Origin: Labrenzia sp. OB1
Lineage (GTDB): Bacteria; Pseudomonadota; Alphaproteobacteria; Rhizobiales; Stappiaceae
NCBI RefSeq assembly: GCF_001624695.1
Contig: NZ_JSEP01000006.1
Location: forward strand, 215,691-279,690
DNA: 64,000 nucleotides
Direction of reading: 5' to 3'
Positions 8,240 through 16,918 of this stretch are shown one piece after another. The notes under the pieces are model-generated. The model saw only the letters and a program-made list of their open reading frames with translations. It was not told the DNA's origin and ran no database searches. The position numbers and the translations under genes were made by a program. Each line of letters starts with the position of its first letter. Position 1 is the stretch's first letter.

Positions 8240-8539
8240 GTGGAGGACCGCATGGCGCGGGAGTCTGGCACTCGGCCGATGGCGGCCGCAACTGAGACGG
8301 TATCGTCGGCGGACGGTGGAAAGACCTGGCAAGCAAAACGCCAGGGGCTGCCCCAGGAAGCCTGTTTCTTCACCGTGCTTTACCAGGCAATGGCGGGCGA
8401 TACGCGCGACCCGGCCGGGTTCTATTTCGGCACAAACTCCGGCTCGGTCTTCGCGAGCCTCTACGAGGGCGACAGCTGGCAGGAAATAGCCCGGCATTTG
8501 CCGACGGCGCTTTCGGTTGAGGTGATGGACCGGAGATAG
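8240..8539 (+). pseudogene. Remnant of a sialidase/BNR-repeat glycosyl-hydrolase-like gene (C-terminal piece)
   Basis: About 99 codons that encode SSADGGKTWQAKRQGLPQ and DPAGFYFGTNSGSVFAS, the last BNR/Asp-box-like blade and C-terminus of the exo-alpha-sialidase-like beta-propeller proteins (normally about 350 aa). The N-terminal roughly 250 residues are absent; upstream sequence shows no matching frame. An ATG at 8252 has GGAGG six bases before it, so a 95-aa product could still be made. The text just after the stop (about 8545-8640) can be read as a decayed frame with GALAQCVHGHPD, which might be a remnant of the small MoaD/ThiS-like gene that I recall following such genes; that part is weak. 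Confidence 0.6.
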
Positions 8540-8626
8540 CTGCAGTGACGGCGACCAGCAGAACCTCGTCGCCGGACACCACGAACGTAGGAGCTCTTGC
8601 GCAATGTGTGCATGGCCACCCCGACC

Positions 8627-11600
8627 CTACTGCGCGGTGCTGTACTCTGCCGTAGAGCCGACCTGCAGGACCCAATCCCTGATCTCGGGCGTGTCGTCGC
8701 CCACAAGGTTCTCCGCCAGATACAGCAGCCGGTTCGTATCCTTGCTGTCCTTCCCGGTGCAGAAGCGGTCCTGCAGGTAGAAGGGCGGCGTTGCCTGATA
8801 CAGCAGCCGTGCGGTGACCCTGGTAACAGCCGCGCCGGGCAGATCGAAGGCATAAGTCAGGCTGTCCGCGCCGGCGATCTTCTGCGGCCCCTCGGCGTCA
8901 TAGTCAGGATCGATGACGCCTCCGGCGTCGGTCACGCCCAGCGCCGTCGTGTCTTCCGCAAGGTCCGATTGCGCTCCAAGGGCCTTCGCGATCTCGATCC
9001 GGTGCGCCAGCGGCAGAAAACCGGACGGATAAAGCCGGTTGTCCTTGACCTCCGCACAGATCGACAAAAAGCTGGTTGTCAGCGTACCGGCCGGCGTGGC
9101 GTCATGGCCGCAGCTTGCCGGTGTGGCATTTTCCGGCGGCGTGCTGACCAGTTCCTGGTAGACCTGCGCCTGATCCTGCTCAGTGATCAGCTGATAGTGC
9201 GGCTGATGCGGCCGATCTTTCCAGTTGTCGGGGCGTTCACACTGCCTGGTCCACCAGACCTCCCCGGCAACCGGGTCTTTCTGCGCATTGACGATTTGCC
9301 CGGCCGGGTTCACAGCCCCCGATTGCCACAGCACTTTGCCGGCCTCGTCGTAGGCGGAAAACTCGATGAAGGCGCGCCGGAAGCCGACCCCGGACGGAAA
9401 TTTATGTCCGGTCAGGTTGGTCACCGTCACCTCATAGGCGTTGCCATAGGGGTCTCCCGTCGAGGGGTTGACGGGTGCGGACACCTTCTGTGTAACCTCG
9501 ACGGCCGCCGTAGCGTTCCTCGCATTGTCGAGCATTGCAAGCTTCGTCAGATCGGCCGGATTCAGGCCCTTGTTCACGAGCATCGAGCTCAAGGAGGGAA
9601 GACCGAGCACATTCGGGAATTTGTCCGCCATCTCCACAAGGAACATGTTCAGCCCGACCAGCGAATGTTTGGCGAAGCCCTTGCGGTAGGGCAGATCGAC
9701 ATCCTCTGCCGGTTCGACATAATCGGAAACCGGGAAATTCGTACGTTCCTGGATGCTGGCGATCTTGCTGACGAAGTCCTGGCCATCCGGGGTCTTGCTC
9801 GGCAAATGACAGCCTTGGCACTCCTCGGACCTGCTGCCCCGGTCGTCCTTGCCCAGCAGATCCACTCCCAGCAACTTGCCGGACCGGTAATCGCTGAAGG
9901 CCCATTCGGGATAGGTTGTCTGTTCGTAGACATGGCCGAGAATATTCAGGTTCTCCGCGTCGGGGTTCGTCTCGCCCAGGACGGGCAAATGCACCGTGTG
10001 GCAGGAGCCGCAGACGACAGAATCCTTGAATCCTTCGTGATACTTCGGCGTGATCCCGAGAGCGTTCTGCATCGGCACGGGTTTGATCTCTCCAGCCGGA
10101 TCGTCAGGTCCACCAAACGGGCCGTTGATTTCCGTGGCCGGACCAACCTTGAAGCTGCCGGTGAAGGTGGCCGCGAAGTTGGTGTTGGCAGGTTTGCCGT
10201 CGCCGTTCTGGCTGAACGTCTTCTGGCGCTGCTCCACACAGGCGTTGCGTGTCTCGATTGCCTTCGATCCACCGTCGTCATCGCCATGACCGGCAACGGT
10301 TGCGTCGGAAAAATCCATCCTGTGACAGGACGTGCAGTTGATCCCGTCCCTGGCGAGGCCCGCGTGGCGTGCAGCCATATCGTCGAATTCCGCTGGAATG
10401 ACGTCCACGTCATCGCGGGTGAACTCTTCGCAGGTGCCGGTCGATGCATCATAGGTGTCGATCTGGAACTGACGCTGGCCTGAAATTCCGTGACACCCCA
10501 GACAGGTGTTTTCGATGAAGTCCGGCACGCTCTTCTTGCCGTTGTCATAGGTGCCTGGGTGAAAGGTTTTCGTCTCGGAGGCCAGTTGCGCGAAGAAGAT
10601 CGGGTCGCGTCCGGCCAGACCCATCGGAGAGGTGCGCCAGGTGGCATAGGGCGAATAATTGTAAAGATACGGCACGGACGCGTCCTTGCCCGCGTTTTCC
10701 TGCAATCGCGTGTGCTCCGCCACGCTCAGCGGCTGGGTCATGTCAAACTGCATGCCCGTGCCGCCAGCATCATGGCAGCCACCGCATTGATCCGATGTCA
10801 GGTATTCGCTGGCATCGGTCAGTTCACCGGAAAAGACTGCCGCCGTGTCGTAGGTCGCACTGACCATGCTGACATCGTCCGCATTCTCGGGAACCGCGGT
10901 CTTGTTGTACAGATACGTGGAGACCGGGCCTGCCGCTGCTGTCTCGCCTGCAGTCTGCGATCCTTCGAGAGTGGACAGGAAAGCGCGCAGTTTATGGCCG
11001 TTCTCAATACCGTCAGTCTCTGACGAGCGGGCCGTTTTGGAAGGCGTCAGGGAGGCCGGGTCACTGATCACCTGAACGTCGAACCAGGCGTTGGTCAGAT
11101 AGCTCTTCGGCTTGCCTTTGCCGAGTTGCAGGTTGTGCATGCTGGAGAAGGTCGAATTGTCGACGGCGGAAGCGTGGCAATTCAGGCAATACTGTCCAAA
11201 GCCCATCGCCGGCGGACCGCGATTAATCGCCGGCCAATCGTTGGCGGAAACGTTCTGCGTGGTCGCCCCGGGGCTGAATTTCGTGGTTTGCGTTGCGAAG
11301 TTGTTCTGCGCCTCGGCCTTGGTGTCGCCAAGGGCGAAGCCGTAATAGCCCCAGTACCAGCCGTCCTGCGTTGCCTCGGCATCGCGCACCATGAATGCAA
11401 TGCCGCTTTGGGGGAAAAGCGTCATGGGATCGCGATCCTGGCACACGCTGGCGGGCGCGGAATACATTTCCTTCACGATGATCGCGCCATCGGGCATCGG
11501 GTGGTCCGGCAAACTGTAGCCCGTTTCTTCCCCGGTCCTGAACGTGGAGATCCAGTCAAACGCGATCTGGTTGTACCAGATCACCGCAGGTGAATGAAAC

Positions 11601-12007
11601 GCGCTTTGATGGGTTTGCCAGGTACCGGATCCAGATGTGCCGAAGGTCACACCGGTTGCCATCTCCGGTCCCAACTGGCGTACATGTTTGTCGCGATACC
11701 AGCCCTCATCAGCGGGTTTTCCAGCCTCGATGGGCGCCAGACGGCGGTGGCACATGTTTATGAAGAACAGGCTGACCAGGTTTTCGTAGACTTCAGGCGC
11801 CGACTTTTCGCCGGACGGCTGTGTTGCGCCCGGGGTCTTCAGCCGCGCTTCAAGTTCCGCGCATGTCGTGCCCTCGAACGTCCCTTCCGTCGGCATAAGC
11901 CCGGACACCGTGTTGTAGGGGCTCGGCGGAGTGGCGTCGCACCAGATCTCGGCTTGTGCGGAAAATGCGAAACCGACCATCACAATGGCAGAAACGAGTG
12001 TTTTCAT
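8627..12007 (-). CDS. Secreted hexaheme c-type cytochrome
   Basis: A 1126-aa protein with a Sec signal peptide (residues 1-19, ending in SAQA) and six CxxCH haem-binding motifs at about 274-278, 408-412, 502-506, 558-562, 666-670 and 730-734, so a periplasmic or outer-surface electron carrier. The last 390 residues have no haem motif; they contain a stretch like VTVTNLTGHKFPSGVGFRRAF that is often seen in large multihaem proteins of unknown function. No quinol oxidase or nitrite reductase signature is evident. It follows the molybdopterin oxidoreductase gene by 191 bp on the same strand, so an electron-transfer pairing is possible but not shown. The start at 12007 gives the signal peptide directly. 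Confidence 0.85.
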   Translation of the reverse strand: MKTLVSAIVMVGFAFSAQAEIWCDATPPSPYNTVSGLMPTEGTFEGTTCAELEARLKTPGATQPSGEKSAPEVYENLVSLFFINMCHRRLAPIEAGKPADEGWYRDKHVRQLGPEMATGVTFGTSGSGTWQTHQSAFHSPAVIWYNQIAFDWISTFRTGEETGYSLPDHPMPDGAIIVKEMYSAPASVCQDRDPMTLFPQSGIAFMVRDAEATQDGWYWGYYGFALGDTKAEAQNNFATQTTKFSPGATTQNVSANDWPAINRGPPAMGFGQYCLNCHASAVDNSTFSSMHNLQLGKGKPKSYLTNAWFDVQVISDPASLTPSKTARSSETDGIENGHKLRAFLSTLEGSQTAGETAAAGPVSTYLYNKTAVPENADDVSMVSATYDTAAVFSGELTDASEYLTSDQCGGCHDAGGTGMQFDMTQPLSVAEHTRLQENAGKDASVPYLYNYSPYATWRTSPMGLAGRDPIFFAQLASETKTFHPGTYDNGKKSVPDFIENTCLGCHGISGQRQFQIDTYDASTGTCEEFTRDDVDVIPAEFDDMAARHAGLARDGINCTSCHRMDFSDATVAGHGDDDGGSKAIETRNACVEQRQKTFSQNGDGKPANTNFAATFTGSFKVGPATEINGPFGGPDDPAGEIKPVPMQNALGITPKYHEGFKDSVVCGSCHTVHLPVLGETNPDAENLNILGHVYEQTTYPEWAFSDYRSGKLLGVDLLGKDDRGSRSEECQGCHLPSKTPDGQDFVSKIASIQERTNFPVSDYVEPAEDVDLPYRKGFAKHSLVGLNMFLVEMADKFPNVLGLPSLSSMLVNKGLNPADLTKLAMLDNARNATAAVEVTQKVSAPVNPSTGDPYGNAYEVTVTNLTGHKFPSGVGFRRAFIEFSAYDEAGKVLWQSGAVNPAGQIVNAQKDPVAGEVWWTRQCERPDNWKDRPHQPHYQLITEQDQAQVYQELVSTPPENATPASCGHDATPAGTLTTSFLSICAEVKDNRLYPSGFLPLAHRIEIAKALGAQSDLAEDTTALGVTDAGGVIDPDYDAEGPQKIAGADSLTYAFDLPGAAVTRVTARLLYQATPPFYLQDRFCTGKDSKDTNRLLYLAENLVGDDTPEIRDWVLQVGSTAEYSTAQ

Positions 12008-12198
12008 CGGCCTCTCCCAGGCGTCACATTGCTGCGACTTGGCGACATCTGTTCATCGATGTCCCGACAGGGAGAACCCATCGTTGACGTGCAACGACAC
12101 CCGCCGATTCAATAGGCGGGCCAAGCTCCAATCCCCCTTAAATCTTAGGTTGTTTCATGAACCTGGGCAATGCGCCGCGGGACCATTGCGTCCGTTCC

Positions 12199-14295
12199 CT
12201 AAACCGCCCTCACCCACACGGCCGTGTCATGGAACGCAGCGCCGCCATAGGGCGCCACCGGGTCGGCGCCGGTGAGCGTGTTGATACCCTTGCCGTCCTC
12301 GAAGGCCTCGTTGGGCCAGATGCCTTCGGAGATGGCTGTGCCAGGGGCAAGCGTTTCGACGAGACGGGCGTGCAACGTAACCACACCGCGCCGGCTGCCC
12401 ATTTTCACTTTCGCACCGTCGGAGATGCCGAAGCGGGACGCGTCCTGCGGGCGCAGCCAGACTTCTGGCCGGCCTTCCTTTTTCCGCGAACTGTCCGTCT
12501 CGTTGAAGGTCGAGTTTAGGAAAGAACGTGCCGGAGCCGTCACAAGGCGGAACGGGTGCTGTTCGTCGGCGACTTCGATGCTGTCCCATTGATCGGGCAG
12601 TTCGGGCATGCCGGTCCAGGGGCCGAGAGGGCCGCCTTCCGGTCTGTTGGGCGAGACGGAGTGGCCCCAGCCCGGTCTGAAGTGAAACCTGCCGTCGACG
12701 TGGCCGAAGCCTTTCAGGTAATGCGCGGTCTCGAAATCCGGCTGCAGGTCGATCCATTTGCCCGCCTCCAGATCCTCAAGTGTTCCGTAACCGGAATTTT
12801 CCAGCATCCAGGCGATCTGGTCGCGCGCGTCCATATCGAACCCCGGGTGAGGTCTTGAATCAACACGGCCAGCGATCTCGTTGATAACAAATATGTTTTC
12901 GCGCGGACCCTCCGGCGGCTCCACCGCCCGGGGCCCCAGTATCAGGTACTGGTGCCCGCCGCCCTTGTAGATGTCGTCATGCTCCAAAAACTGCGTGGCC
13001 GGCAGGACGACGTCGGCCATTTTCGCCGTTTCGGTCATGAACTGTTCGTGGACCACGGTGAACAGATCTTCGCGGGCAAAGCCCTGTTTGACCAGGTCCT
13101 GTTCCGGGGCAACCGACACCGGATTGGTGTTCTGGATCAGCATGGCCTTGACCGGAGGACCGCCGAGCAAGGCTGTTTCGTCGCCGGTCAGTATCCGGCC
13201 GATCAGGCATTGATCGAGGGCCCGCACGGCAGGATCTTTCAGCGATCCGGCCTCGATCATCTCCTTGTCGAGTTCATAGATGGCGCCGTTGTTGTGAAAG
13301 GCGCCGCCGCCCTCGTATTGCCATGCGCCGGTGACAGCGGCGATAGAACTGGCGGCATGCATCGCAACCACGCCGTTGCGCGACCGGGTAAAGCCGTAGC
13401 CGAGCCGGAAATAGGTCTTTTTCACTTCGCCGATCAGCCGCGCCGCGTCCTCGATCTGAGAAGCCTCAAGCCCGGTGATCGCGGCGGCCCATTCCGGCGA
13501 CCGGGACTGAAGGTGGGCTTGCAGGTCATCCGGGCAATCGGTGTATTTTTCGAGATAGTCCCGGTCGGCGAAACCATCGCGGAAGAGAACATGCATGATC
13601 GCGCAGGCGAGAGCAGCGTCGGTACCGGGTTTGACGATAAGGCCAATATCGGCCTGTTTCATCGTCTCTGTCCGATAGACATCGACGACGATGATCCGGG
13701 CTCCGCGTTTCTTGCGCGCCGAGATCGCATGCGTCATGACGTTGACCTGGGTGGCAACCGGATTGGTGCCCCAGATGACGATCTGGTCGGAGACCGCCAT
13801 CTCGCGCGGGTCGGGCCCGGCAAGCCTTCCCGTGCCGGCGACATATCCGGTCCAGGCGATGTTGGTGCAGATGCTGTCAAACTGGCGCGAATAGCCCTTG
13901 GCGTGGCGCAGCCGGTGAATGCTGTCGCGCTGGACCAGCCCCATGGTTCCCGCATAGTGGTAGGGCCAAACGCTCTCCGCGCCGAATTCGGCCTCGGCTG
14001 AGAGAAACTTCTCGGCGATCAGGTCGAGAGCGCTGTCCCAGGAGATCTCCTCGAACCTGCCCTCGCCCTTGGCGCCCAACCGGCGCAGCGGCTTCAGCAG
14101 GCGGTCCGGATGATAGAGCCGCTCCGCGTAGCGGGCGACCTTGGCACAGATGACTCCGGCCGTGTAGGTGTTGTCCCTAGCCCCGTTCAGGCGTTTGATC
14201 TTGCCGTCAGGATCGAGATGCACATCGAGAGCGCACGTCGACGGACAGTCATGCGGACAGGCGGAAAAGGCGGTTTCTGGCGGCTGCTGGGTCAT
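12199..14295 (-). CDS. Molybdopterin-dependent oxidoreductase (DMSO reductase/formate dehydrogenase superfamily)
   Basis: A 698-aa protein. The N-terminus has CPHDCPSTC (Cys13, Cys17, Cys21) plus Cys50 for an [4Fe-4S] cluster. Molybdopterin-binding domains follow (IWGTNPVATQVN, MLIQNTNPVSVAPEQ, TAKMADVVLPATQFLEHDD), and a C-terminal cofactor-capping domain (PFRLVTAPAR, RRGVVTLHARLVETLAPG). No Tat signal is visible, so it is probably cytoplasmic. The substrate is unknown; the family covers formate dehydrogenases and S- or N-oxide reductases. I start at the ATG at 14295; a TTG at 14322 with an AGGGA ahead of it is an alternative. The gene lies upstream of the hexaheme cytochrome on the same strand. 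Confidence 0.85.
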   Translation of the reverse strand: MTQQPPETAFSACPHDCPSTCALDVHLDPDGKIKRLNGARDNTYTAGVICAKVARYAERLYHPDRLLKPLRRLGAKGEGRFEEISWDSALDLIAEKFLSAEAEFGAESVWPYHYAGTMGLVQRDSIHRLRHAKGYSRQFDSICTNIAWTGYVAGTGRLAGPDPREMAVSDQIVIWGTNPVATQVNVMTHAISARKKRGARIIVVDVYRTETMKQADIGLIVKPGTDAALACAIMHVLFRDGFADRDYLEKYTDCPDDLQAHLQSRSPEWAAAITGLEASQIEDAARLIGEVKKTYFRLGYGFTRSRNGVVAMHAASSIAAVTGAWQYEGGGAFHNNGAIYELDKEMIEAGSLKDPAVRALDQCLIGRILTGDETALLGGPPVKAMLIQNTNPVSVAPEQDLVKQGFAREDLFTVVHEQFMTETAKMADVVLPATQFLEHDDIYKGGGHQYLILGPRAVEPPEGPRENIFVINEIAGRVDSRPHPGFDMDARDQIAWMLENSGYGTLEDLEAGKWIDLQPDFETAHYLKGFGHVDGRFHFRPGWGHSVSPNRPEGGPLGPWTGMPELPDQWDSIEVADEQHPFRLVTAPARSFLNSTFNETDSSRKKEGRPEVWLRPQDASRFGISDGAKVKMGSRRGVVTLHARLVETLAPGTAISEGIWPNEAFEDGKGINTLTGADPVAPYGGAAFHDTAVWVRAV

Positions 14296-14417
14296 CTCGG
14301 TCCAATCGGAGTGAGCGGGCAAGTTCCCTGCCCTTCAGGCGCCTGTCAAGTCCGGAGACACACCGCAGAGCCCTTCCGGATCAACTGGCCTTGCGGCGGA
14401 TCTGACCGGAAAACCCG

Positions 14418-14864
14418 TCACTTTCCGCGGGGTCCGAAGTCTACCAGCGACACCACGCCATCGCCATTCCGGTCGATCCTCGCGATCCAGTCAGGCGCGT
14501 TGTCCAGAAACTCCTCCTCGGAGACCTTGCCGTCGCCGTCAATGTCGTTGACCTCAAGACGCATGCCATTTGCCGGATTGCGCGCTCCGCGTCCCATACG
14601 AGCCGGCTCGTTGTCAGCCATGTCCTGGGCGCGGGCTTCGTCGAACAACTCGTATTCCTCCGCATCCAGATAGCCGTCCTCATTGGCATCGAAACTTGCG
14701 AAAACATCGCTCCGCCGCTCCCGCGCCTCTTCCGCTGTCACCTCGCCATCGCTGTTCAGATCCCAGTTCTCGATGAAATGCGCTCCCGGACGGTCCCCGG
14801 CCAGTACCGTGGGAACTGCCGTCAGTGTCATCAGCGCGGCTATCGCGAGTACAGAGGTTTTCAT
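14418..14864 (-). CDS. Secreted EF-hand calcium-binding protein
   Basis: A 148-aa protein with a signal peptide (residues 1-22, ending VLAG) and four EF-hand loops: DLNSDGEVTAEE (35-46), DANEDGYLDAEE (59-70), DIDGDGKVSEEE (107-118) and DRNGDGVVSLVD (131-142). Each loop keeps Asp at positions 1, 3 or 5 and Gly at 6; the last lacks the Glu at position 12. It should bind calcium in the periplasm; the partner is unknown. AGGTGA precedes the ATG at 14864. Upstream, at 15045-15069, lie three GTAAS repeats spaced exactly 10 bp that may bind a response regulator. Confidence 0.88.
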   Translation of the reverse strand: MKTSVLAIAALMTLTAVPTVLAGDRPGAHFIENWDLNSDGEVTAEEARERRSDVFASFDANEDGYLDAEEYELFDEARAQDMADNEPARMGRGARNPANGMRLEVNDIDGDGKVSEEEFLDNAPDWIARIDRNGDGVVSLVDFGPRGK

Positions 14865-15044
14865 GGCATCACCTTTATTTACAAGATTCGAAAGTATGAA
14901 TATTATGTCCAAAAAAAGGGACGTTGAGGCGGGACCATTCACCGCCAGGCAGGCAGCGTTGCCCGAGCGCATGGTCCTTCTCCCGTTCCATTTCCCGACA
15001 TACTGAAGATGGGAGATGCGCCGCTGGGATGCTGTCGTGCATTC

Positions 15045-15069
15045 GTAAGAATGTGTAACGGCCTGTAAC
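15045..15069. promoter_or_regulatory. Three 10-bp-phased GTAA(G/C) direct repeats
   Basis: GTAAG at 15045, GTAAC at 15055 and GTAAC at 15065 lie on one strand with exact 10-bp period. OmpR-family regulators bind such phased direct repeats; the GTAA(N6)GTAA pattern is close to the enterobacterial CpxR box. The site lies about 180 bp upstream of the EF-hand gene and 120 bp past the ndk stop. Confidence 0.4.
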
Positions 15070-15135
15070 GCATCAGGGTCTGCAACCAAACCTCGCGCAA
15101 ATCCTGATTGCCCACAGATGCTCGGATGGCAAACG

Positions 15136-15167
15136 AAAAAAGCCGGCCCCGAGGGACCGGCTTTCGA
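15136..15167 (-). terminator. Rho-independent terminator of ndk
   Basis: On the minus strand, AAAGCCGGTCCC, a short loop and GGGGCCGGC are followed by a run of six T. It begins 20 bp after the ndk stop codon. Confidence 0.85.
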
Positions 15168-15186
15168 CAAAATGTCCTTAAAACCT

Positions 15187-15609
15187 TCAGCCGACGAGTT
15201 CGACGCCGGAGAACCAGAAGGCGATTTCCTCTGCAGCGGTTTCCGGTGCATCGGAGCCGTGCACGGAGTTTTCACCGATGGACAGGGCATGGGCCTTGCG
15301 GATGGTGCCTTCGGCCGCTTCGGCCGGGTTGGTGGCACCCATGACTTCACGGTTCTTTGCGATGGCGTTTTCGCCTTCCAGAACCTGCACAACGGTCGGG
15401 CCGGAGGACATGAACTCGGTCAGTTCACCGAAGAAAGGCCGTTCCTTGTGAACCGCGTAGAAGGCTTCCGCTTCACGTAGGGACATCCACACGCGCTTGG
15501 AGGCCACAACGCGCAGGCCGGCTTCTTCCAGCTTGGCGGTGATTGCGCCGGTCAGATTGCGCTTGGTTGCATCCGGCTTGATCATGGAAAACGTGCGTTC
15601 AATCGCCAT
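15187..15609 (-). CDS. ndk: Nucleoside diphosphate kinase
   Basis: A 140-aa cytoplasmic enzyme that transfers the gamma phosphate between nucleoside triphosphates and diphosphates through a phospho-His. The sequence is canonical: [15 protein letters not shown] at the N-terminus, [31 protein letters not shown], and [12 protein letters not shown] with the active-site His. Length is the usual 140 aa. I start at the ATG at 15609, which begins MAIERTF; an in-frame start 54 bases earlier would add an atypical tail. It is a single-gene unit with its own terminator. Confidence 0.97.
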   Translation of the reverse strand: MAIERTFSMIKPDATKRNLTGAITAKLEEAGLRVVASKRVWMSLREAEAFYAVHKERPFFGELTEFMSSGPTVVQVLEGENAIAKNREVMGATNPAEAAEGTIRKAHALSIGENSVHGSDAPETAAEEIAFWFSGVELVG

Positions 15610-15847
15610 GGTTTCGTCTTTCTCGTTACAGGAGCGCCCGGCGGATCTGCAGGGCCGGCTCATTCATGAATTTCGCGGCCTTCATACCGGGGGCCTGCGC
15701 GGCCCGCAAGGGGGAGCGGCAAGACAATACGGTGTTCACCTATTCCTCCCTTACGGAAGTTTACTGGCATTGGCAGCACGCGCGGCCTAATCTGTGTGTT
15801 TGGGGGCTGAACAATTCGGCCGGACGTCAAGACGGATTGAGTATCGA

Positions 15848-16726
15848 ATGACAACGCTGGCCGCGATTTTCGGACGCTTCGCAACGCTTGCGAGCAGGGT
15901 CACTTTCGTCTTGTTGATATGCTTCGCGGCAGCGCCGATCCGGACGGATGCGAAGGTCACCGAGAGCTATTACGCCACCCTTGAGGAAGACCTTGCGGAT
16001 CTTTCCGCCGAAGAGCGGGAAGAACTGCTGTTGTTCGTCGCCGGAAATGCGCTGCACACCCTCTATCATGAGGGTGGACACATGCTGATCTCCGTACTCG
16101 AACTGCCGGTGCTGGCCCAGGAAGAAGACGCCGTCGACAATCTTGCGACGGTCACCATGCTGGAAACCGAAACGAGCGACGTGGACCTGATGCTTCAGGA
16201 TGCGATGACCGGCTGGTTCCTGATGGCCGACAGCACCGGCGAGAACATGGTCTTCTACGATGAGCACGATCTGGATCTGCAGCGCGGTTTCAGGATGCTG
16301 TGCCTCATGGTCGGAGCCGACGAGGAAGCCTTCATGGATCTTGCCCAGGAGCTGGACCTTCCGGAGGACCGGATCGAAAGTTGCGCCTTCGACTACGCGC
16401 AAGCTTCTGAATCCTGGCGGCTCGCAACCGCGTCCTTCGCACGAGAGAGCAATACTCCGGCCGGCCGGATCAAGGCTGTTCACGAGCCGGCTCCGGAGGG
16501 ACTGAAGATCCTCGCACAGTTCCTGAAGACCAGCGAGCTGCTGGAGGACGTCGCCAGGGAATTCGACACACGCTACGAGATCCCCCAGGATATCACCTTC
16601 CGCGCCGCTTCCTGCGGCGAGGACAATGCTTTCTGGGACCCGGAAATACGGGAGGTCATCCTGTGCCACGAATTGCTCGGCGCTTTCGCCGATCTCTATC
16701 TGGGTCTGCTTTACGAGGAAGAATGA
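15848..16726 (+). CDS. DUF4344 zincin-like putative metallopeptidase
   Basis: A 292-aa protein with an N-terminal hydrophobic signal/anchor (residues 12-35) and a HEGGH motif at 74-78, which is the HExxH zinc-binding signature of the DUF4344 family. Further family text is AQEEDAVDNLATV and RGFRMLCLMVGAD, with a CHELLG motif near the C-terminus. Cleavage activity has not been shown for this family as far as I know. The start at 15848 places the hydrophobic segment near the N-terminus; an upstream in-frame start at 15794 is less likely. It appears monocistronic, followed by 192 bp before the ABC-F gene. Confidence 0.82.
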   Translation: MTTLAAIFGRFATLASRVTFVLLICFAAAPIRTDAKVTESYYATLEEDLADLSAEEREELLLFVAGNALHTLYHEGGHMLISVLELPVLAQEEDAVDNLATVTMLETETSDVDLMLQDAMTGWFLMADSTGENMVFYDEHDLDLQRGFRMLCLMVGADEEAFMDLAQELDLPEDRIESCAFDYAQASESWRLATASFARESNTPAGRIKAVHEPAPEGLKILAQFLKTSELLEDVAREFDTRYEIPQDITFRAASCGEDNAFWDPEIREVILCHELLGAFADLYLGLLYEEE

Positions 16727-16918
16727 GCTGCGCAGTCTGAAGAGCCTTGTCCGCCAAGCATGAATCCAGCCTGCACCCACTTCTCCGCCATTCCAGTGCC
16801 GTGACCGCGGGTGTGGCTGCCGGTGACGCGTGCAGCAAAGCCACAGCCCGCGACATGATGGGGTAAAGCCAAGCTTTCCGCTTGCATCCTCGCGCCCGCT
16901 TCGCCAAATATCCGGCCC

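Larger units (their letters stand above)
14865..15186. other. Intergenic region between EF-hand gene and ndk
   Basis: No gene is seen in this 322-bp stretch. It holds the ndk terminator (about 15136-15167), the phased GTAA repeats (15045-15069), and presumably the EF-hand promoter. Confidence 0.6.

Noticed and set aside
8117..8240. 6S RNA next to the 5-formyl-THF cyclo-ligase gene, as in many proteobacteria
   Set aside because: I could not find the long paired rod with a central bubble or the conserved end sequences in this gap; a covariance-model search would be decisive.
8597..10483. Long plus-strand open frame (628 codons) across the cytochrome gene
   Set aside because: The minus strand carries the signal peptide and six CxxCH motifs; the plus-strand frame has no family text.
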